A DNA stretch of 64,000 bases from Candidatus Halobonum tyrrellensis G22. GTDB lineage: Archaea; Halobacteriota; Halobacteria; Halobacteriales; Haloferacaceae. Shown in pieces: positions 31,477 to 40,050 of the stretch; position 1 is the first letter of the stretch; every line of letters starts with the position of its first letter. The notes below the pieces were generated by a model that saw nothing but the letters and a program-made list of their open reading frames with translations, ran no database searches and had not been told where the DNA came from. The stretch spans positions 124,001 to 188,000 of the forward strand of contig NZ_ASGZ01000064.1 of the NCBI RefSeq assembly GCF_000495475.1. Direction: 5' to 3'. Made by a program: the position numbers and the translations under genes.

Positions 31477-32081
31477 CAGCGCTCGACCTCCAGCGACCCG
31501 CTCGCGTCCGCGAGTAGGTGCCGCTCGGCGTAGTCTATCAGCGTCTCGTACAACTCGTCGGTCGAGCCGTCGATCGCGACCCGCCGGGCGTGCGCCCCCT
31601 GTACGGTCGCCGTGAGACACTCGGCGACCCGGGCGGGGTCGACGCTCGGGTCGAACTCGCCCGACTCGACGCCGTCGGCGACGACGGTCTCCAACCGGTC
31701 GAACAGCGCGGCGTCGAACTCGACGAGGTGTTCGCGGATCGTGTCGTTGTACGGCGCCTGCGCTTTCACCTCCAAGAGTGCGGTGCGGAACCCTCGACCG
31801 GACGACGCCCCCTCGTCGGTGAGCAGGACCGCCAACAGCGAGCGGAACCGCTCGGTCGCGGTGTCGCCCGTCGCCGCGTCGATGCGGTCGGTGTACTCCT
31901 CGTAGAGCAGTTCGAGGAACGCGTCGAACAGGTCGCGTTTCCCGTCGTAGTAGTAGTGGATCAGCGCCTTGCTTCGGTCGGACTCCGCGGCGATCTCCTT
32001 GAGCGTGAGGTCCGCGTAGCCGTGTTCACAGAGCGCGCGATACGTCGCCCGCAGTATCTCCCTCTCCGGTCCGTCGTCCAT
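31476..32081 (-). CDS. TetR/AcrR-family repressor of the MATE operon
   Basis: A 201-residue regulator. The helix-turn-helix spans residues ~10-55 (EHGYADLTLKEIAAESDRSKALIHYYYDGKRDLFDAF) and a ligand-binding helical domain follows. The last base of its stop codon is the first base of the MATE ATG. A perfect 14-bp palindrome, ACTAACCGGTTAGT, lies 17 bases upstream of its ATG at 32098-32111, so autorepression is likely. The same palindrome with one or two changes lies before several nearby genes, suggesting a small regulon. Confidence 0.93.
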   Translation of the reverse strand: MDDGPEREILRATYRALCEHGYADLTLKEIAAESDRSKALIHYYYDGKRDLFDAFLELLYEEYTDRIDAATGDTATERFRSLLAVLLTDEGASSGRGFRTALLEVKAQAPYNDTIREHLVEFDAALFDRLETVVADGVESGEFDPSVDPARVAECLTATVQGAHARRVAIDGSTDELYETLIDYAERHLLADASGSLEVER

Positions 32082-32097
32082 CTGATCGACTGTACTT

Positions 32098-32111
32098 ACT
32101 AACCGGTTAGT
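32098..32111. promoter_or_regulatory. TetR operator, perfect copy
   Basis: ACTAACCGGTTAGT is a perfect 14-bp palindrome between the TetR start (32081) and an A/T-rich TTTTTGA stretch that may be its TATA region. The placement would block transcription of the TetR-MATE-polyprenyl-like operon. Confidence 0.7.
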
Positions 32112-32229
32112 CAAAAACCTTCGGATGCCGCTGAGGACCCGCCTCGGGCGGTTCGGGCGGTCGTTCCGGGCGTATCGAGGCTGATCGGCGCGTAGACAGT
32201 TCCGGCGGCGACGGAGGGGGAAACGGTTA

Positions 32230-32243
32230 TCCAACCGGAGAGT
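32230..32243. promoter_or_regulatory. weak match to the TetR palindrome before the second TetR gene
   Basis: TCCAACCGGAGAGT matches ACTAACCGGTTAGT at 10 of 14 positions. It lies 13 bases before the ATG at 32257. The left half is preserved better than the right. The site may be a diverged operator or chance. Confidence 0.35.
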
Positions 32244-32256
32244 AAGTACCTACAGA

Positions 32257-32865
32257 ATGGCCGACCCACCGGAGGGGACTACCTCGGAGGCGGACGAGGA
32301 GATCATGGGCGCGACGTACCGCGCGCTCCAGGAGTACGGCTACGCCGACCTGACCGTCAGGCGGATCGCCGACGAGTACGGCAAGTCGACCGCCGCGGTC
32401 CACTACCACTACGACACGAAGGACGACCTGCTTGCGGCGTTCCTCGACTACCTCCTCGCGCGGTTCGTCGACGCGATCCACGAAGTCGAGACCACCGACC
32501 CCGAGCGACGGCTGGACCTGCTACTCGACAAACTCCTCGTCGACCCCGAGGGCCACCGCGACCTGCTGGTGGCGATGCTGGAGATGCGGAGCCAGGCGCC
32601 GTACAAGGAGCGGTTCCAAGAGCGGTTCGACCAGAACGACGAGTACGTCCGCTACGTCCTCCGGACGGTCGTCGACGACGGCATCGACCGCGGCGTCTTC
32701 GCCGACGTCGACTCCGACCACGTCTCGCGCGCGCTCATGACCATCGTCGACGGGGCGCGCACCCGCGCGGCCGTCCAACCGGAGGGGGCCGACCCCGGGG
32801 CGCTCGCGACCGCGCGCCGGACCGCCGACGAGTACGTCGACGCGGTGCTCCTCCGCGACGACTGA
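32257..32865 (+). CDS. TetR/AcrR-family transcriptional regulator
   Basis: A 202-residue protein with an N-terminal helix-turn-helix (residues ~22-62: EYGYADLTVRRIADEYGKSTAAVHYHYDTKDDLLAAF) and a C-terminal ligand-binding domain that ends in a conserved ADEYVDAVLL helix. It diverges from the first TetR gene across about 175 bases and is about as different from it as TetR paralogues usually are. Its target is unknown. The zinc-ribbon membrane protein gene on the opposite strand converges on it. Confidence 0.92.
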   Translation: MADPPEGTTSEADEEIMGATYRALQEYGYADLTVRRIADEYGKSTAAVHYHYDTKDDLLAAFLDYLLARFVDAIHEVETTDPERRLDLLLDKLLVDPEGHRDLLVAMLEMRSQAPYKERFQERFDQNDEYVRYVLRTVVDDGIDRGVFADVDSDHVSRALMTIVDGARTRAAVQPEGADPGALATARRTADEYVDAVLLRDD

Positions 32866-32899
32866 GCCGACCGGTCCACCCTCCGACTCCCGCGCCGCC

Positions 32900-33367
32900 T
32901 CACCGCTCCTCGGCGGACCGGTCGCGCGGAGGCCGGTCCCCCTCGGGTTCTCGGTCGGCGGCCCGGTCGAGTTCCGCCGTACACCAGTGACAGAACTCCA
33001 GGTCCGGGTCGAGTTCCCGCCCGCAGTGCGGGCACGCGACGGGGGCGGACCCTGCCTCCGGTTCGGTGGTCCGCGCGGCGACCATCCGCGCGACGGCGTT
33101 GTTGACGCGCGCCAGCAGGTAGGCGTCGACGACGCTGACCGCAGCCACGGCCAGCGTCGGGGCGAACGCCAGCGGGTCGGCGACGGTTCCGTTCGCGGCC
33201 GCCTCGACGGCGGCCGGGTCGACGAACAGGACTGTCGTCGCGACAGTGAGGACGACCCACGCGAGCGCGCGTCCCCACCGCCGCAGGTAGAGGTGGCCGA
33301 ACCCCGTGGCCAGCGCCGCCAACAGCGCCGCGAGCCACGGTCGCTTCCGGGAGACCGATCGGTTCAC
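32900..33367 (-). CDS. small membrane protein with C-terminal zinc ribbon
   Basis: A 155-residue protein. Two or three hydrophobic segments occupy residues ~10-95, starting with RKRPWLAALLAALATGFGHLYLRRWGRALAWVV, a pattern of small haloarchaeal membrane proteins. CPHC and CHWC (~113-133) form a zinc ribbon, followed by an acidic tail. The function is unknown. The ATG follows a TATA-like CTTATAACTTA and a near-perfect copy of the TetR palindrome, so it may belong to the TetR regulon. Confidence 0.8.
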   Translation of the reverse strand: MNRSVSRKRPWLAALLAALATGFGHLYLRRWGRALAWVVLTVATTVLFVDPAAVEAAANGTVADPLAFAPTLAVAAVSVVDAYLLARVNNAVARMVAARTTEPEAGSAPVACPHCGRELDPDLEFCHWCTAELDRAADREPEGDRPPRDRSAEER

Positions 33368-33373
33368 GCCTTG

Positions 33374-33387
33374 ACTAATCGGTTAGT
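33374..33387. promoter_or_regulatory. TetR-type operator before the zinc-ribbon gene
   Basis: ACTAATCGGTTAGT differs from the perfect palindrome at one position. On the minus strand it lies just downstream of a TATA-like TTATAACTT and 7 bases before the ATG at 33367, where binding would block transcription start. Confidence 0.6.
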
Positions 33388-33494
33388 AAGTTATAAGCCT
33401 TCTTCCCCGCCGGTCGACGATCGGGAGTGGGTCGCCCATCGCGCGCGGCCGAAATCGGGCCGACGGACGGCGCGAAGCCCCGGTACCGCGCGAA

Positions 33495-34325
33495 CTACCA
33501 GTTCCAGGGGCCGTGGTCGGGGTCGATCTCGCGGTACTCGCGGTCGATGGAGTCGATCAGTTCGCGGTCGTCGTCGTCGAGTTCGAGTTCTCGGGCCGCG
33601 AGGTTGTCTTCCATGTGCTCGCGACTGCTCGCCTTCGGGATGGCGGCGACGTTGTCGTGGTCGAGCAGCCACGCGAGACAGACCTGCGCGGGCGAGGCGT
33701 CGTGTCTCTCCGCGACCTCCTGTATCTCGGGTACGTCGAGCGCCTCGCCCTTCCCGAGCGGCGAGTACGCGACCAGCCAGTGGTCGTGCGTTTGGGCGTA
33801 CTCGACGAGTTCCTCCTGGGGGAGCAGCGGGTGCATCTCGACTTGGTTGGCGAACAGCGGCGCGTCGAGGTGCTCGCGCGCCTCGTCGAGCAGTTCGGGT
33901 GTGAAGTTGGCGACGCCGACGTTGCGCGCCTTCCCCTCGTCGTAGGCGTCGTCGAACGCCGACAGCACGGGTTCGTGTTCGTACGCGCCCGACGGCCAGT
34001 GGACGTACAGCAGGTCGACGGCGTCGACGCCGAGGCGGTCGAGACAGCCGTCGATGGCCTCGGGCACGTCCGCGGGGTCGTCGGGCACGTCGACGTGCAT
34101 CGTCTTGGTCGCGAGGAACACGTCCTCGCGGTCGACCTCCGACGAGCGTATCCCCTCGCCGACGTACTCCTCGTTCTCGTACACCTGCGCCGTGTCGACG
34201 TGCCGGTAGCCCACGTCGAGGGCGGTCCGGACGTTCTCGGTCCACTGGTCGCGGTCGTCGGCCGAGTACGTGCCGAGACCGAGTCGCGGCATCTCGTCTG
34301 CGACGTCGGGGGAGTCTCCGGGCAT
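33495..34325 (-). CDS. aldo/keto reductase
   Basis: A 276-residue NAD(P)H-dependent carbonyl reductase of the AKR superfamily. The catalytic tetrad is visible: Asp44 and Tyr49 (HVDTAQVYENEEYVG), Lys74 (LATKTMH) and His109 (LLYVHWP). The coenzyme-binding C-terminal motif IPKASSREHMEDN is intact. The physiological substrate is unknown. The ATG at 34325 is preferred over an upstream GTG at 34361 because MPGDSPDVADEMPRLGLGTY is the normal family start. It diverges from the GH15 gene. Confidence 0.93.
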   Translation of the reverse strand: MPGDSPDVADEMPRLGLGTYSADDRDQWTENVRTALDVGYRHVDTAQVYENEEYVGEGIRSSEVDREDVFLATKTMHVDVPDDPADVPEAIDGCLDRLGVDAVDLLYVHWPSGAYEHEPVLSAFDDAYDEGKARNVGVANFTPELLDEAREHLDAPLFANQVEMHPLLPQEELVEYAQTHDHWLVAYSPLGKGEALDVPEIQEVAERHDASPAQVCLAWLLDHDNVAAIPKASSREHMEDNLAARELELDDDDRELIDSIDREYREIDPDHGPWNW

Positions 34326-34414
34326 CACCACACCTTCTCCGCGCGCCCGCATCAATACCACGGCCCCGGCACTCGATTCGAGTCCCCCGGATTCGCACGG
34401 GTCGTGTTGACGAA

Positions 34415-34441
34415 TTAGTCACTACGTTCGTTGTTAGTCAC
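34415..34441. promoter_or_regulatory. TTAGTCAC direct repeat in the GH15 promoter
   Basis: TTAGTCAC occurs at 34415-34422 and 34434-34441, 19 bases apart, upstream of CGAACTTTTTCAACGG, which may be the TATA region of the GH15 gene. Direct repeats at about two helical turns can mark a regulator site. No palindrome is present. Confidence 0.3.
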
Positions 34442-34478
34442 GAACTTTTTCAACGGTGCCGCGGCTGGGTCGGGACGG

Positions 34479-37400
34479 ATGAGACGACGAACCCTGTTGA
34501 AAGGCGTGGGCGCGGCGGGGCTGGTCCCGTTCGCGACGACACGAGCGGCGGCGGCACCGTCGGGCGGCGACGACGCGACGTGGACGACCGGGAAGAAGTA
34601 CGGCGTCGGCACCGTCGCGGACCACCGGACCGACGACGCCTCCCGGGTGTGGTTCACGCTGACCGAGGGGGCGCTGACGGAGGTGCGCTTCCCGCGGATC
34701 GACCTGCTGAACGTCCGGACGCTCGACTTCGTGGTGGCCGACCCCGACGCGGGCTACGCGAAGCGGACGTTCGACGAGAACCGCACCGACGAGGGGACCG
34801 TCGAGCGGTCGGTCGAACTCGTCGACGACCGCGCGCTCCTGTTCGAACAGACGGTGACCGAGACGGCGTCCGGCCGCGGCTGGACGCTCACCGCGGAGTA
34901 CGTCGCGGCTCCCGGCGGGGACGCCCTGCTCGCCGACGTGACGTTCGAGGCGACGGACGGCGGGTCGTACGACGTGTACGCGGTGCTCGACGCCTCCGTG
35001 GCCCAAAGCGGGATGGCCGACACCGCCGCGGTCCGCGGCACCGAGGGCGACCGCGTCCTGACCGCGACGGACACCGAGGCCAACGACGGGGACGCCGTCA
35101 TCGTCGACGAGGCGGGGAACGCGTACAACCCCGCGCTCGCGATGGCCTCGGCGTCCGGGTTCGAGTTCGCGAGCGCCGACGTGGCCGGCGGCGACGGTCT
35201 CTCGGGGCTACTCTCGAACGGGTCGCTCGGCGACCCCCACGGCGAGTCGGAGGGCAACGTCGCGCTGGTGGGTCGGCTCGGCTCGGGCGTCTCGTCGGCG
35301 AGCGAGACGCTGTCGCTCGGCTTCGCGACCGGCCGCGACGTCGACGCCGCGGTCGGGGTGGCCCGGGACGCGCTCTCGACGGGGTACGCCGCGGCGCGGA
35401 GCGGCTACCGCGAGTCGTGGCACGCCTACCTCGACGAACTCGACGCGCCGTCGAGCGTGAGCGGCGACCTCCGCACCCAGTACGACGTGTCGGCGATGGC
35501 GCTCCGGGCGGCCGACTCGAAGAACTACCCCGGCGCGGGCATCGCCAGCCCCTCGGTGCCGTGGGGCGACGCGACGGAGGCGAACAACCCCTCCGACTAC
35601 GGCTACAACTTCGTCTGGTCGCGCGACCTCTATCAGGCGTACACCGCGATGCTGGCGATGGGGGACGTGGAGGGTGCGCGCGACGCGACGGAGTACATCT
35701 ACGACTACCAGCAGCGCGAGAACGGGTTCGTCCCCCAGAACACGTTCGTCGACGGGCGGACCCGCTGGGGCGGCGAGCAGATGGACAACGTCTCGTGGCC
35801 GCAGGTGATGGCGTACCAACTGTGGGAGCGTGAGGACGTGGGCTTCGACGACGCCGACTACGACTACGAGAACGTCCGGCTGTCGGCGACGTACGTGGCG
35901 ACGAACGGCCCGCACACCGACCAGGAGCGGTGGGAGGAGGAGAGCGGCTACTCGCCGTCGACGACGGCCGCCGAGATAGCCGGGCTGGCGTGTGCGGCGG
36001 CGCTCGCGGACGCCGCGGGCGAGCGGACCGACGCGCTGCTGTTCCTCGGCGTCGCCGACCGCTGGCAGTCGACCACCGAGGAGTGGATGGCGACCACCCA
36101 GCCGCCGGAGCTCGAAGAGCCGGACGACATCGGCGACGACTACGACGTCGACTACACCACGGCGACGACGCCGTACTACTTCCGGGTCAACGACGACACC
36201 GACCCGAACGACGGCGCGCCGCTCGACATCAACAACGGCGGGCCGTCGCTCGACGAGCGGTCGGTGATAGACGCCGGCTTCCTCGAACTTGTCCGCCTGG
36301 GGGTGAAGCCGTGGGACGACCCGGTGGTCGAGAACTCGCTCGACCTGGTCGACCGCACCATCCAGGTCGACACGCCGAACGGCCCGGCGTGGTACCGCTA
36401 CACCGAGGACGGCTACGGCGAACAGGGCCGCGACGACGCCGACGACCTGCCGGCGGGCGCGCCGTGGGGCGCGAACGGCGACAACGCCGGCCGGGGGCGA
36501 CTGTGGCCCATCTTCTCGGGCGAACGCGGCGAGTACGAACTCCTCTCGGACGCCGACGAGTACGACCCCGCCGAACTGCTCGAGTCGATGCACCGGTTCG
36601 GCAACTCGGGGTACATGATCCCCGAACAGGTGTGGGACCGCACCGAACCGACGGCGTACGGCTGGGAGTTCGGCGAGGGAACCGGGTCGGCCACGCCGCT
36701 GTCGTGGTCGATGGCGCAGTTCGTCCGGCTAGCGTGGGGTATCGACGCGGGCGAACCCGTCGAGACGCCCGCGTTCGTCGCCGACCGCTACGTCGAGAGC
36801 GCGGTTCCCGAGGGTCCCGACCTGTCCGTCGAGTTCCCCTCGGAGACGGTCCGGAGCGACACCGTGACCGTGTCGGGGACGACGGACGGTGCGACGGTCG
36901 TCGTCGCCACGACCGAGGAGACGGTCGCGGTCGAGCCGTCGGGCGGGTCGTTCGAGACGGAGGTGACCGTCGCCGACGGCACGAGCGATCTGACGGTCGT
37001 CGCCGCGACGGACGCCGCCGACCTCTCGGGGGTCGGGACGACGGCGCGGACGGGCGAGGTACGGTCGGTGTCGCTCGGCGACCGGGTCGCCCTCTTCGAC
37101 GACGAGACGGGCGACGACCACGGCCCCGGGTCGTACACGTACCCGACGGCCGACGCGTTCGTCGACGGCGCGTTCGACGTCGACTCGGTGGGCATCTACG
37201 AGACGGACGAGCGCTACCAGTTCCTCTACACGCTCGCGGGTCCGCTGACGAACCCGTTCGGCGGCGCGGCGGGCTTCTCGCTGCAGGCGCTGCAGGTGTA
37301 CGTCCGCGACCCGAGCGCCGACGGCGGCGCGACGGCGGCCCGCGAGGGGGTCAACGCGGAGTTCGCCGCCCCCTACCAGCGGCGCGTCGTCGCCGACGGG

Positions 37401-38168
37401 TTCACCGGCGAGTTCGCGCCCCGCGTCGAGGACGCCGCCGGCGGCGTCGTCACCGAGGACGTCTCGCTCACGGCGTACCCGGAGGCGAGCGCCGTCAAGG
37501 TCGGCGTGCCGAAGTCGTCGCTCGGCGGCGACGTCCGGACCCTCCAGTTCGCGCCGCTGCTCATGGGTCAAGACGGGTTCAGCCCCGGGCGGATCCGCCC
37601 GGTGAACGCCGCCAACGGCGGCTACGTCTTCGGCGGCGGCCGCGACGACGACCGCAACCCGAACGTCATCGACCTGGTGGTGCCCGACGGCACCACCCAG
37701 GCGGACACGCTGAGCTACGACGACGACCCACGGGGGACGGTCCCGTACCTCTCGGTGGGGACGCGGTACCAGGTGGACTTCGCCGCGGGCGAACCGATAG
37801 AGGAACTCGGCGATGACGGCCTGTACGCCGACCAGGACCGGCTGATGCGGTTCGCGTTCGGGTCGGTCGAGGAGGGCATCACGGAGAAGGACACCGCGTG
37901 GCCGAGCGCTGAGATACGCGACTGTCTCGACTACGGCCACATCGTCGAACACGACGACGGCACCGCGAGCGTCACCTTCACCGTCGCCGACGACTGCGAC
38001 GAGACGACGCTGTCGCTGGCGGTCTACTCCATGCCCGGCGACGAGTTCACCGCCGACACCGCCGACGAACAGGTCCTACTCGACAGCACGACCGGAACCT
38101 TCGGACCCGGCGACCACACCATCACCGTCGACCTACCCGGCGGCGGCGCCGACGACGGGAACGGCTGA
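34479..38168 (+). CDS. secreted GH15 glucoamylase/glucodextranase-like enzyme
   Basis: A 1229-residue exported protein with a Tat signal (MRRRTLLKGVGAAGLVPF). Residues ~30-300 are the glucodextranase N domain (KYGVGTVADHRTDDASRVWFTLTEG). The catalytic (alpha/alpha)6 barrel (~305-780) has YNFVWSRDLYQAYTAML, the likely acid Glu486/487 (ERWEEESGYSPST) and the likely base Glu716 (GYMIPEQVWDRTEP). A beta region (~785-860) leads to a glucodextranase C-type domain (~865-1080: LGDRVALFDDETGDDHGPGSYTYPT). The shared terminal module starts at residue 1097. The enzyme should release glucose from alpha-glucans outside the cell. The ATG at 34479 begins the Tat signal; a TTG 16 codons earlier does not. Confidence 0.93.
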   Translation: MRRRTLLKGVGAAGLVPFATTRAAAAPSGGDDATWTTGKKYGVGTVADHRTDDASRVWFTLTEGALTEVRFPRIDLLNVRTLDFVVADPDAGYAKRTFDENRTDEGTVERSVELVDDRALLFEQTVTETASGRGWTLTAEYVAAPGGDALLADVTFEATDGGSYDVYAVLDASVAQSGMADTAAVRGTEGDRVLTATDTEANDGDAVIVDEAGNAYNPALAMASASGFEFASADVAGGDGLSGLLSNGSLGDPHGESEGNVALVGRLGSGVSSASETLSLGFATGRDVDAAVGVARDALSTGYAAARSGYRESWHAYLDELDAPSSVSGDLRTQYDVSAMALRAADSKNYPGAGIASPSVPWGDATEANNPSDYGYNFVWSRDLYQAYTAMLAMGDVEGARDATEYIYDYQQRENGFVPQNTFVDGRTRWGGEQMDNVSWPQVMAYQLWEREDVGFDDADYDYENVRLSATYVATNGPHTDQERWEEESGYSPSTTAAEIAGLACAAALADAAGERTDALLFLGVADRWQSTTEEWMATTQPPELEEPDDIGDDYDVDYTTATTPYYFRVNDDTDPNDGAPLDINNGGPSLDERSVIDAGFLELVRLGVKPWDDPVVENSLDLVDRTIQVDTPNGPAWYRYTEDGYGEQGRDDADDLPAGAPWGANGDNAGRGRLWPIFSGERGEYELLSDADEYDPAELLESMHRFGNSGYMIPEQVWDRTEPTAYGWEFGEGTGSATPLSWSMAQFVRLAWGIDAGEPVETPAFVADRYVESAVPEGPDLSVEFPSETVRSDTVTVSGTTDGATVVVATTEETVAVEPSGGSFETEVTVADGTSDLTVVAATDAADLSGVGTTARTGEVRSVSLGDRVALFDDETGDDHGPGSYTYPTADAFVDGAFDVDSVGIYETDERYQFLYTLAGPLTNPFGGAAGFSLQALQVYVRDPSADGGATAAREGVNAEFAAPYQRRVVADGFTGEFAPRVEDAAGGVVTEDVSLTAYPEASAVKVGVPKSSLGGDVRTLQFAPLLMGQDGFSPGRIRPVNAANGGYVFGGGRDDDRNPNVIDLVVPDGTTQADTLSYDDDPRGTVPYLSVGTRYQVDFAAGEPIEELGDDGLYADQDRLMRFAFGSVEEGITEKDTAWPSAEIRDCLDYGHIVEHDDGTASVTFTVADDCDETTLSLAVYSMPGDEFTADTADEQVLLDSTTGTFGPGDHTITVDLPGGGADDGNG
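37767..38168 (+). other. shared C-terminal module, GH15 copy
   Basis: From YQVDFAAGE (residue 1097) to the stop, with a short GGGADDGNG tail. Landmarks match the GH2 copy almost residue for residue (EELGDDGLY, DRLMRFAFGS, WPSAEIRDCLDYG, DDGTASVTFTVAD, TFGPGDHTITVDLP). By hand alignment about 31 of 370 bases differ, including shared rare codons such as ATA and CTA, so the two copies are recent relatives. Confidence 0.8.
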
Positions 38169-38276
38169 CCGCGACGGTCAGCACGCTCCCGGTCGCGGTA
38201 CTCGGGCGTCGTTCGGCCGTCGTCGCGTATTGCTCCGCCGTCCCGACCGCCGAGAATGGGGTAAAAGCTTATACTG

Positions 38277-38290
38277 ACTAAACGGTTAGT
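38277..38290. promoter_or_regulatory. TetR-type operator before the SDR gene
   Basis: ACTAAACGGTTAGT differs from the perfect palindrome at one position. It directly follows a TATA-like AAAAGCTTATAC and ends 13 bases before the ATG at 38304, the same arrangement as at the zinc-ribbon gene. Confidence 0.6.
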
Positions 38291-38303
38291 TACCACTCAC
38301 ACC

Positions 38304-39077
38304 ATGAACGGGATCAGCGGGAAGACGGCGGTAGTGACGGGCGCCGGGTCCGGTATCGGGCGCGCGACGGCCGAGCGGTTCGCCGCGGAGGGGGCGAACG
38401 TCGTCGTCGCGGACGTAGTCGAGGAGACGGGGCGCGAGACGGTCGAGTCCATCGAGGACGACGGCGGCGAGGCGACGTTCGTCGAGGTGGACGTCAGCGA
38501 CACCGAGTCGGTCGAGCGGATGGTCGACACCGCGGTGGAGGAGTACGGCGGCCTCGACTTCGCGAACAACAACGCGGGCATCCTCACCGGGTTCGCGGGA
38601 GTGACGGACATCGAGGAGGAGCAGTGGGACCGACTGATCGACATCAACCTGAAGGGCGTCTGGGCGTGTATGAAGGCCGAACTCCCCGTGATGGAAGCGC
38701 AGGGGAGCGGCGCCATCGTCAACACCGCCTCCGAGGCCGGGCTGGTCGGCATGGGCGGGCTAGCCAGCTACTCGGCCAGCAAGCACGGCGTGGTCGGTCT
38801 GACCAAGACGGTCGCACTGGAGTACGCCTCCCGGGGCATCCGGGTCAACGCGGTCGCACCGGGACCCACCGACACGAACATCCAATCGGGGATGAGCGGC
38901 GGGAGCGGCGACCCGTCGTCGATGCCGTTCGACACGTCCGCGATGGTCGACGTACCGATGGGGCGGACCGCCGAACCGGAGGAGATGGCCGGCGTGGTGG
39001 CGTTCCTCTGCTCGGAGGACGCCTCGTACGTCACCGGCCACACGCTCCCGGTCGACGGCGGACAGGCCGCGGACTGA
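38304..39077 (+). CDS. SDR-family NAD(P)-dependent oxidoreductase
   Basis: A 257-residue classical short-chain dehydrogenase. The cofactor motif is TGAGSGIGRAT near residue 14. The NNAG motif is present, and the catalytic Ser/Tyr/Lys are in NTASEAG and YSASKHG. The C-terminal GHTLPVDGGQAAD is typical of glucose-1-dehydrogenase or 3-oxoacyl-ACP reductase-like members; substrate cannot be assigned. A TetR-type operator overlaps its likely transcription start, so expression is probably drug- or metabolite-inducible along with the MATE pump. Confidence 0.93.
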   Translation: MNGISGKTAVVTGAGSGIGRATAERFAAEGANVVVADVVEETGRETVESIEDDGGEATFVEVDVSDTESVERMVDTAVEEYGGLDFANNNAGILTGFAGVTDIEEEQWDRLIDINLKGVWACMKAELPVMEAQGSGAIVNTASEAGLVGMGGLASYSASKHGVVGLTKTVALEYASRGIRVNAVAPGPTDTNIQSGMSGGSGDPSSMPFDTSAMVDVPMGRTAEPEEMAGVVAFLCSEDASYVTGHTLPVDGGQAAD

Positions 39078-39119
39078 GGCCGCGACCGCACCGGTTCGGT
39101 GCCGGCGCTTCCGCCCGCC

Positions 39120-39410
39120 CTACTCGGCGCCGTCGCCCCAGTACGACGCCAGTCCGAGCGCGAACGCGACGCCCGTGAGGAACGCGACGGCGAGCGTCGA
39201 CCGGTCGACGGCGTCCCGGTGGGTCCACGCGAGGACCCCGGCGACGGCGGCGTTCGCGCTCCCCCAGAGGACGTTCGTCTCGGGGCTCGAATCCTCGCCC
39301 GCGGGGGACACGTGTCGCTCGCCGGTCACACCCTTGACGAAGTGAGGGACCGCGTTCGTTCCGAACAGCCCGACGCCCGCGAACGCGAGCAGTTGTTTCG
39401 GTGTCGCCAT
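39120..39410 (-). CDS. small membrane protein of unknown function
   Basis: A 96-residue protein with hydrophobic segments near the N-terminus (LLAFAGVGLFGTNAVPHFVKGVTGE), in the middle (LWGSANAAVAGVLAW) and at the C-terminus (LAVAFLTGVAFALGLASYW). The NAVPHFVKG motif is shared with small haloarchaeal and bacterial membrane proteins of unknown role. The ATG at 39410 is preferred; the frame upstream is low-complexity. It converges on the SDR gene. Confidence 0.65.
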   Translation of the reverse strand: MATPKQLLAFAGVGLFGTNAVPHFVKGVTGERHVSPAGEDSSPETNVLWGSANAAVAGVLAWTHRDAVDRSTLAVAFLTGVAFALGLASYWGDGAE

Positions 39411-39642
39411 CGACTCCACCTCGGGGAGCCAGGGTGATAGCTCGTGTGAACTGTACGACCCGTTCGTCCGCGTCGACCGGAGGGACGCGGCTGGGGGTGT
39501 ACTGTGTCGTGCACCCACGTCGTCCGTCGCCCGCGCGTCGCCTCCGTCACGCGCCCGCCGTTCGGCGACTCGGCCGTGAGCCGTCGGGCCGACCGTGGGC
39601 CGACCCGCGTATCGACTGGTGGGTCGACCGCGAGCGGGCGGG

Positions 39643-39876
39643 TCAGTCGCCCGACGACGGGTCGGCGGCCGGCGACCCCGCCGCGGTCGACCCCGGCTCT
39701 TCCACCTGGGTGTAGACGAGCACGAAGCCGACGAGCGCGAGCACCGCGCCGAAGACGAACGGCGTCGCGTACGGTTGGCCGACGGAGAGGTCGATCCCGG
39801 CGAGGTAGCTCGCCGACAGCGGGCCGATGGCGACGCCGAGCGCGATGCTCCGGCGGTCGGTGTCGAGAACCCCCAC
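39643..39876 (-). pseudogene. MFS transporter remnant: start and end joined by an internal deletion
   Basis: A 77-codon frame from the GTG at 39876. The first residues (VGVLDTDRRSIALG) look like the conserved beginning of haloarchaeal MFS transporters. The rest (VAIGPLSASYLAGIDLSVGQPYATPFVFGAVLALVGFVLVYTQVEE) looks like the last helices of such a protein. About 330 residues between them are absent, while the frame is kept. The remnant still has an operator-like palindrome and TATA upstream. It is probably non-functional as a transporter. The frame could also start at the GTG at 39906. Confidence 0.6.
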
Positions 39877-39945
39877 TACTCGCTCCCCCCGAGCGCCGGG
39901 GACCACCCCGGCCCGGTCGGCGAACGGTTCCGCGCGGCGGATATA

Positions 39946-39959
39946 ACTAACCAGTCAGT
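39946..39959. promoter_or_regulatory. TetR-type operator before the MFS remnant
   Basis: ACTAACCAGTCAGT matches the palindrome at 12 of 14 positions. On the minus strand it is followed directly by TTATATCC, a TATA-like element. Here the site is upstream of the TATA, unlike the SDR and zinc-ribbon cases. Confidence 0.5.
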
Positions 39960-40050
39960 CAGCAGGCGTGAACCCGGTCGGGCACCCGTATAACACTGGT
40001 GTGAGACTTCACACACGGTCCGCGCAGGGCCGGTCGGGACGCCACGAGAG

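Noticed and set aside
39504-39950. Plus-strand frame opposite the MFS remnant
   Set aside because: Almost entirely Arg/Pro/Gly, typical of an antisense shadow.
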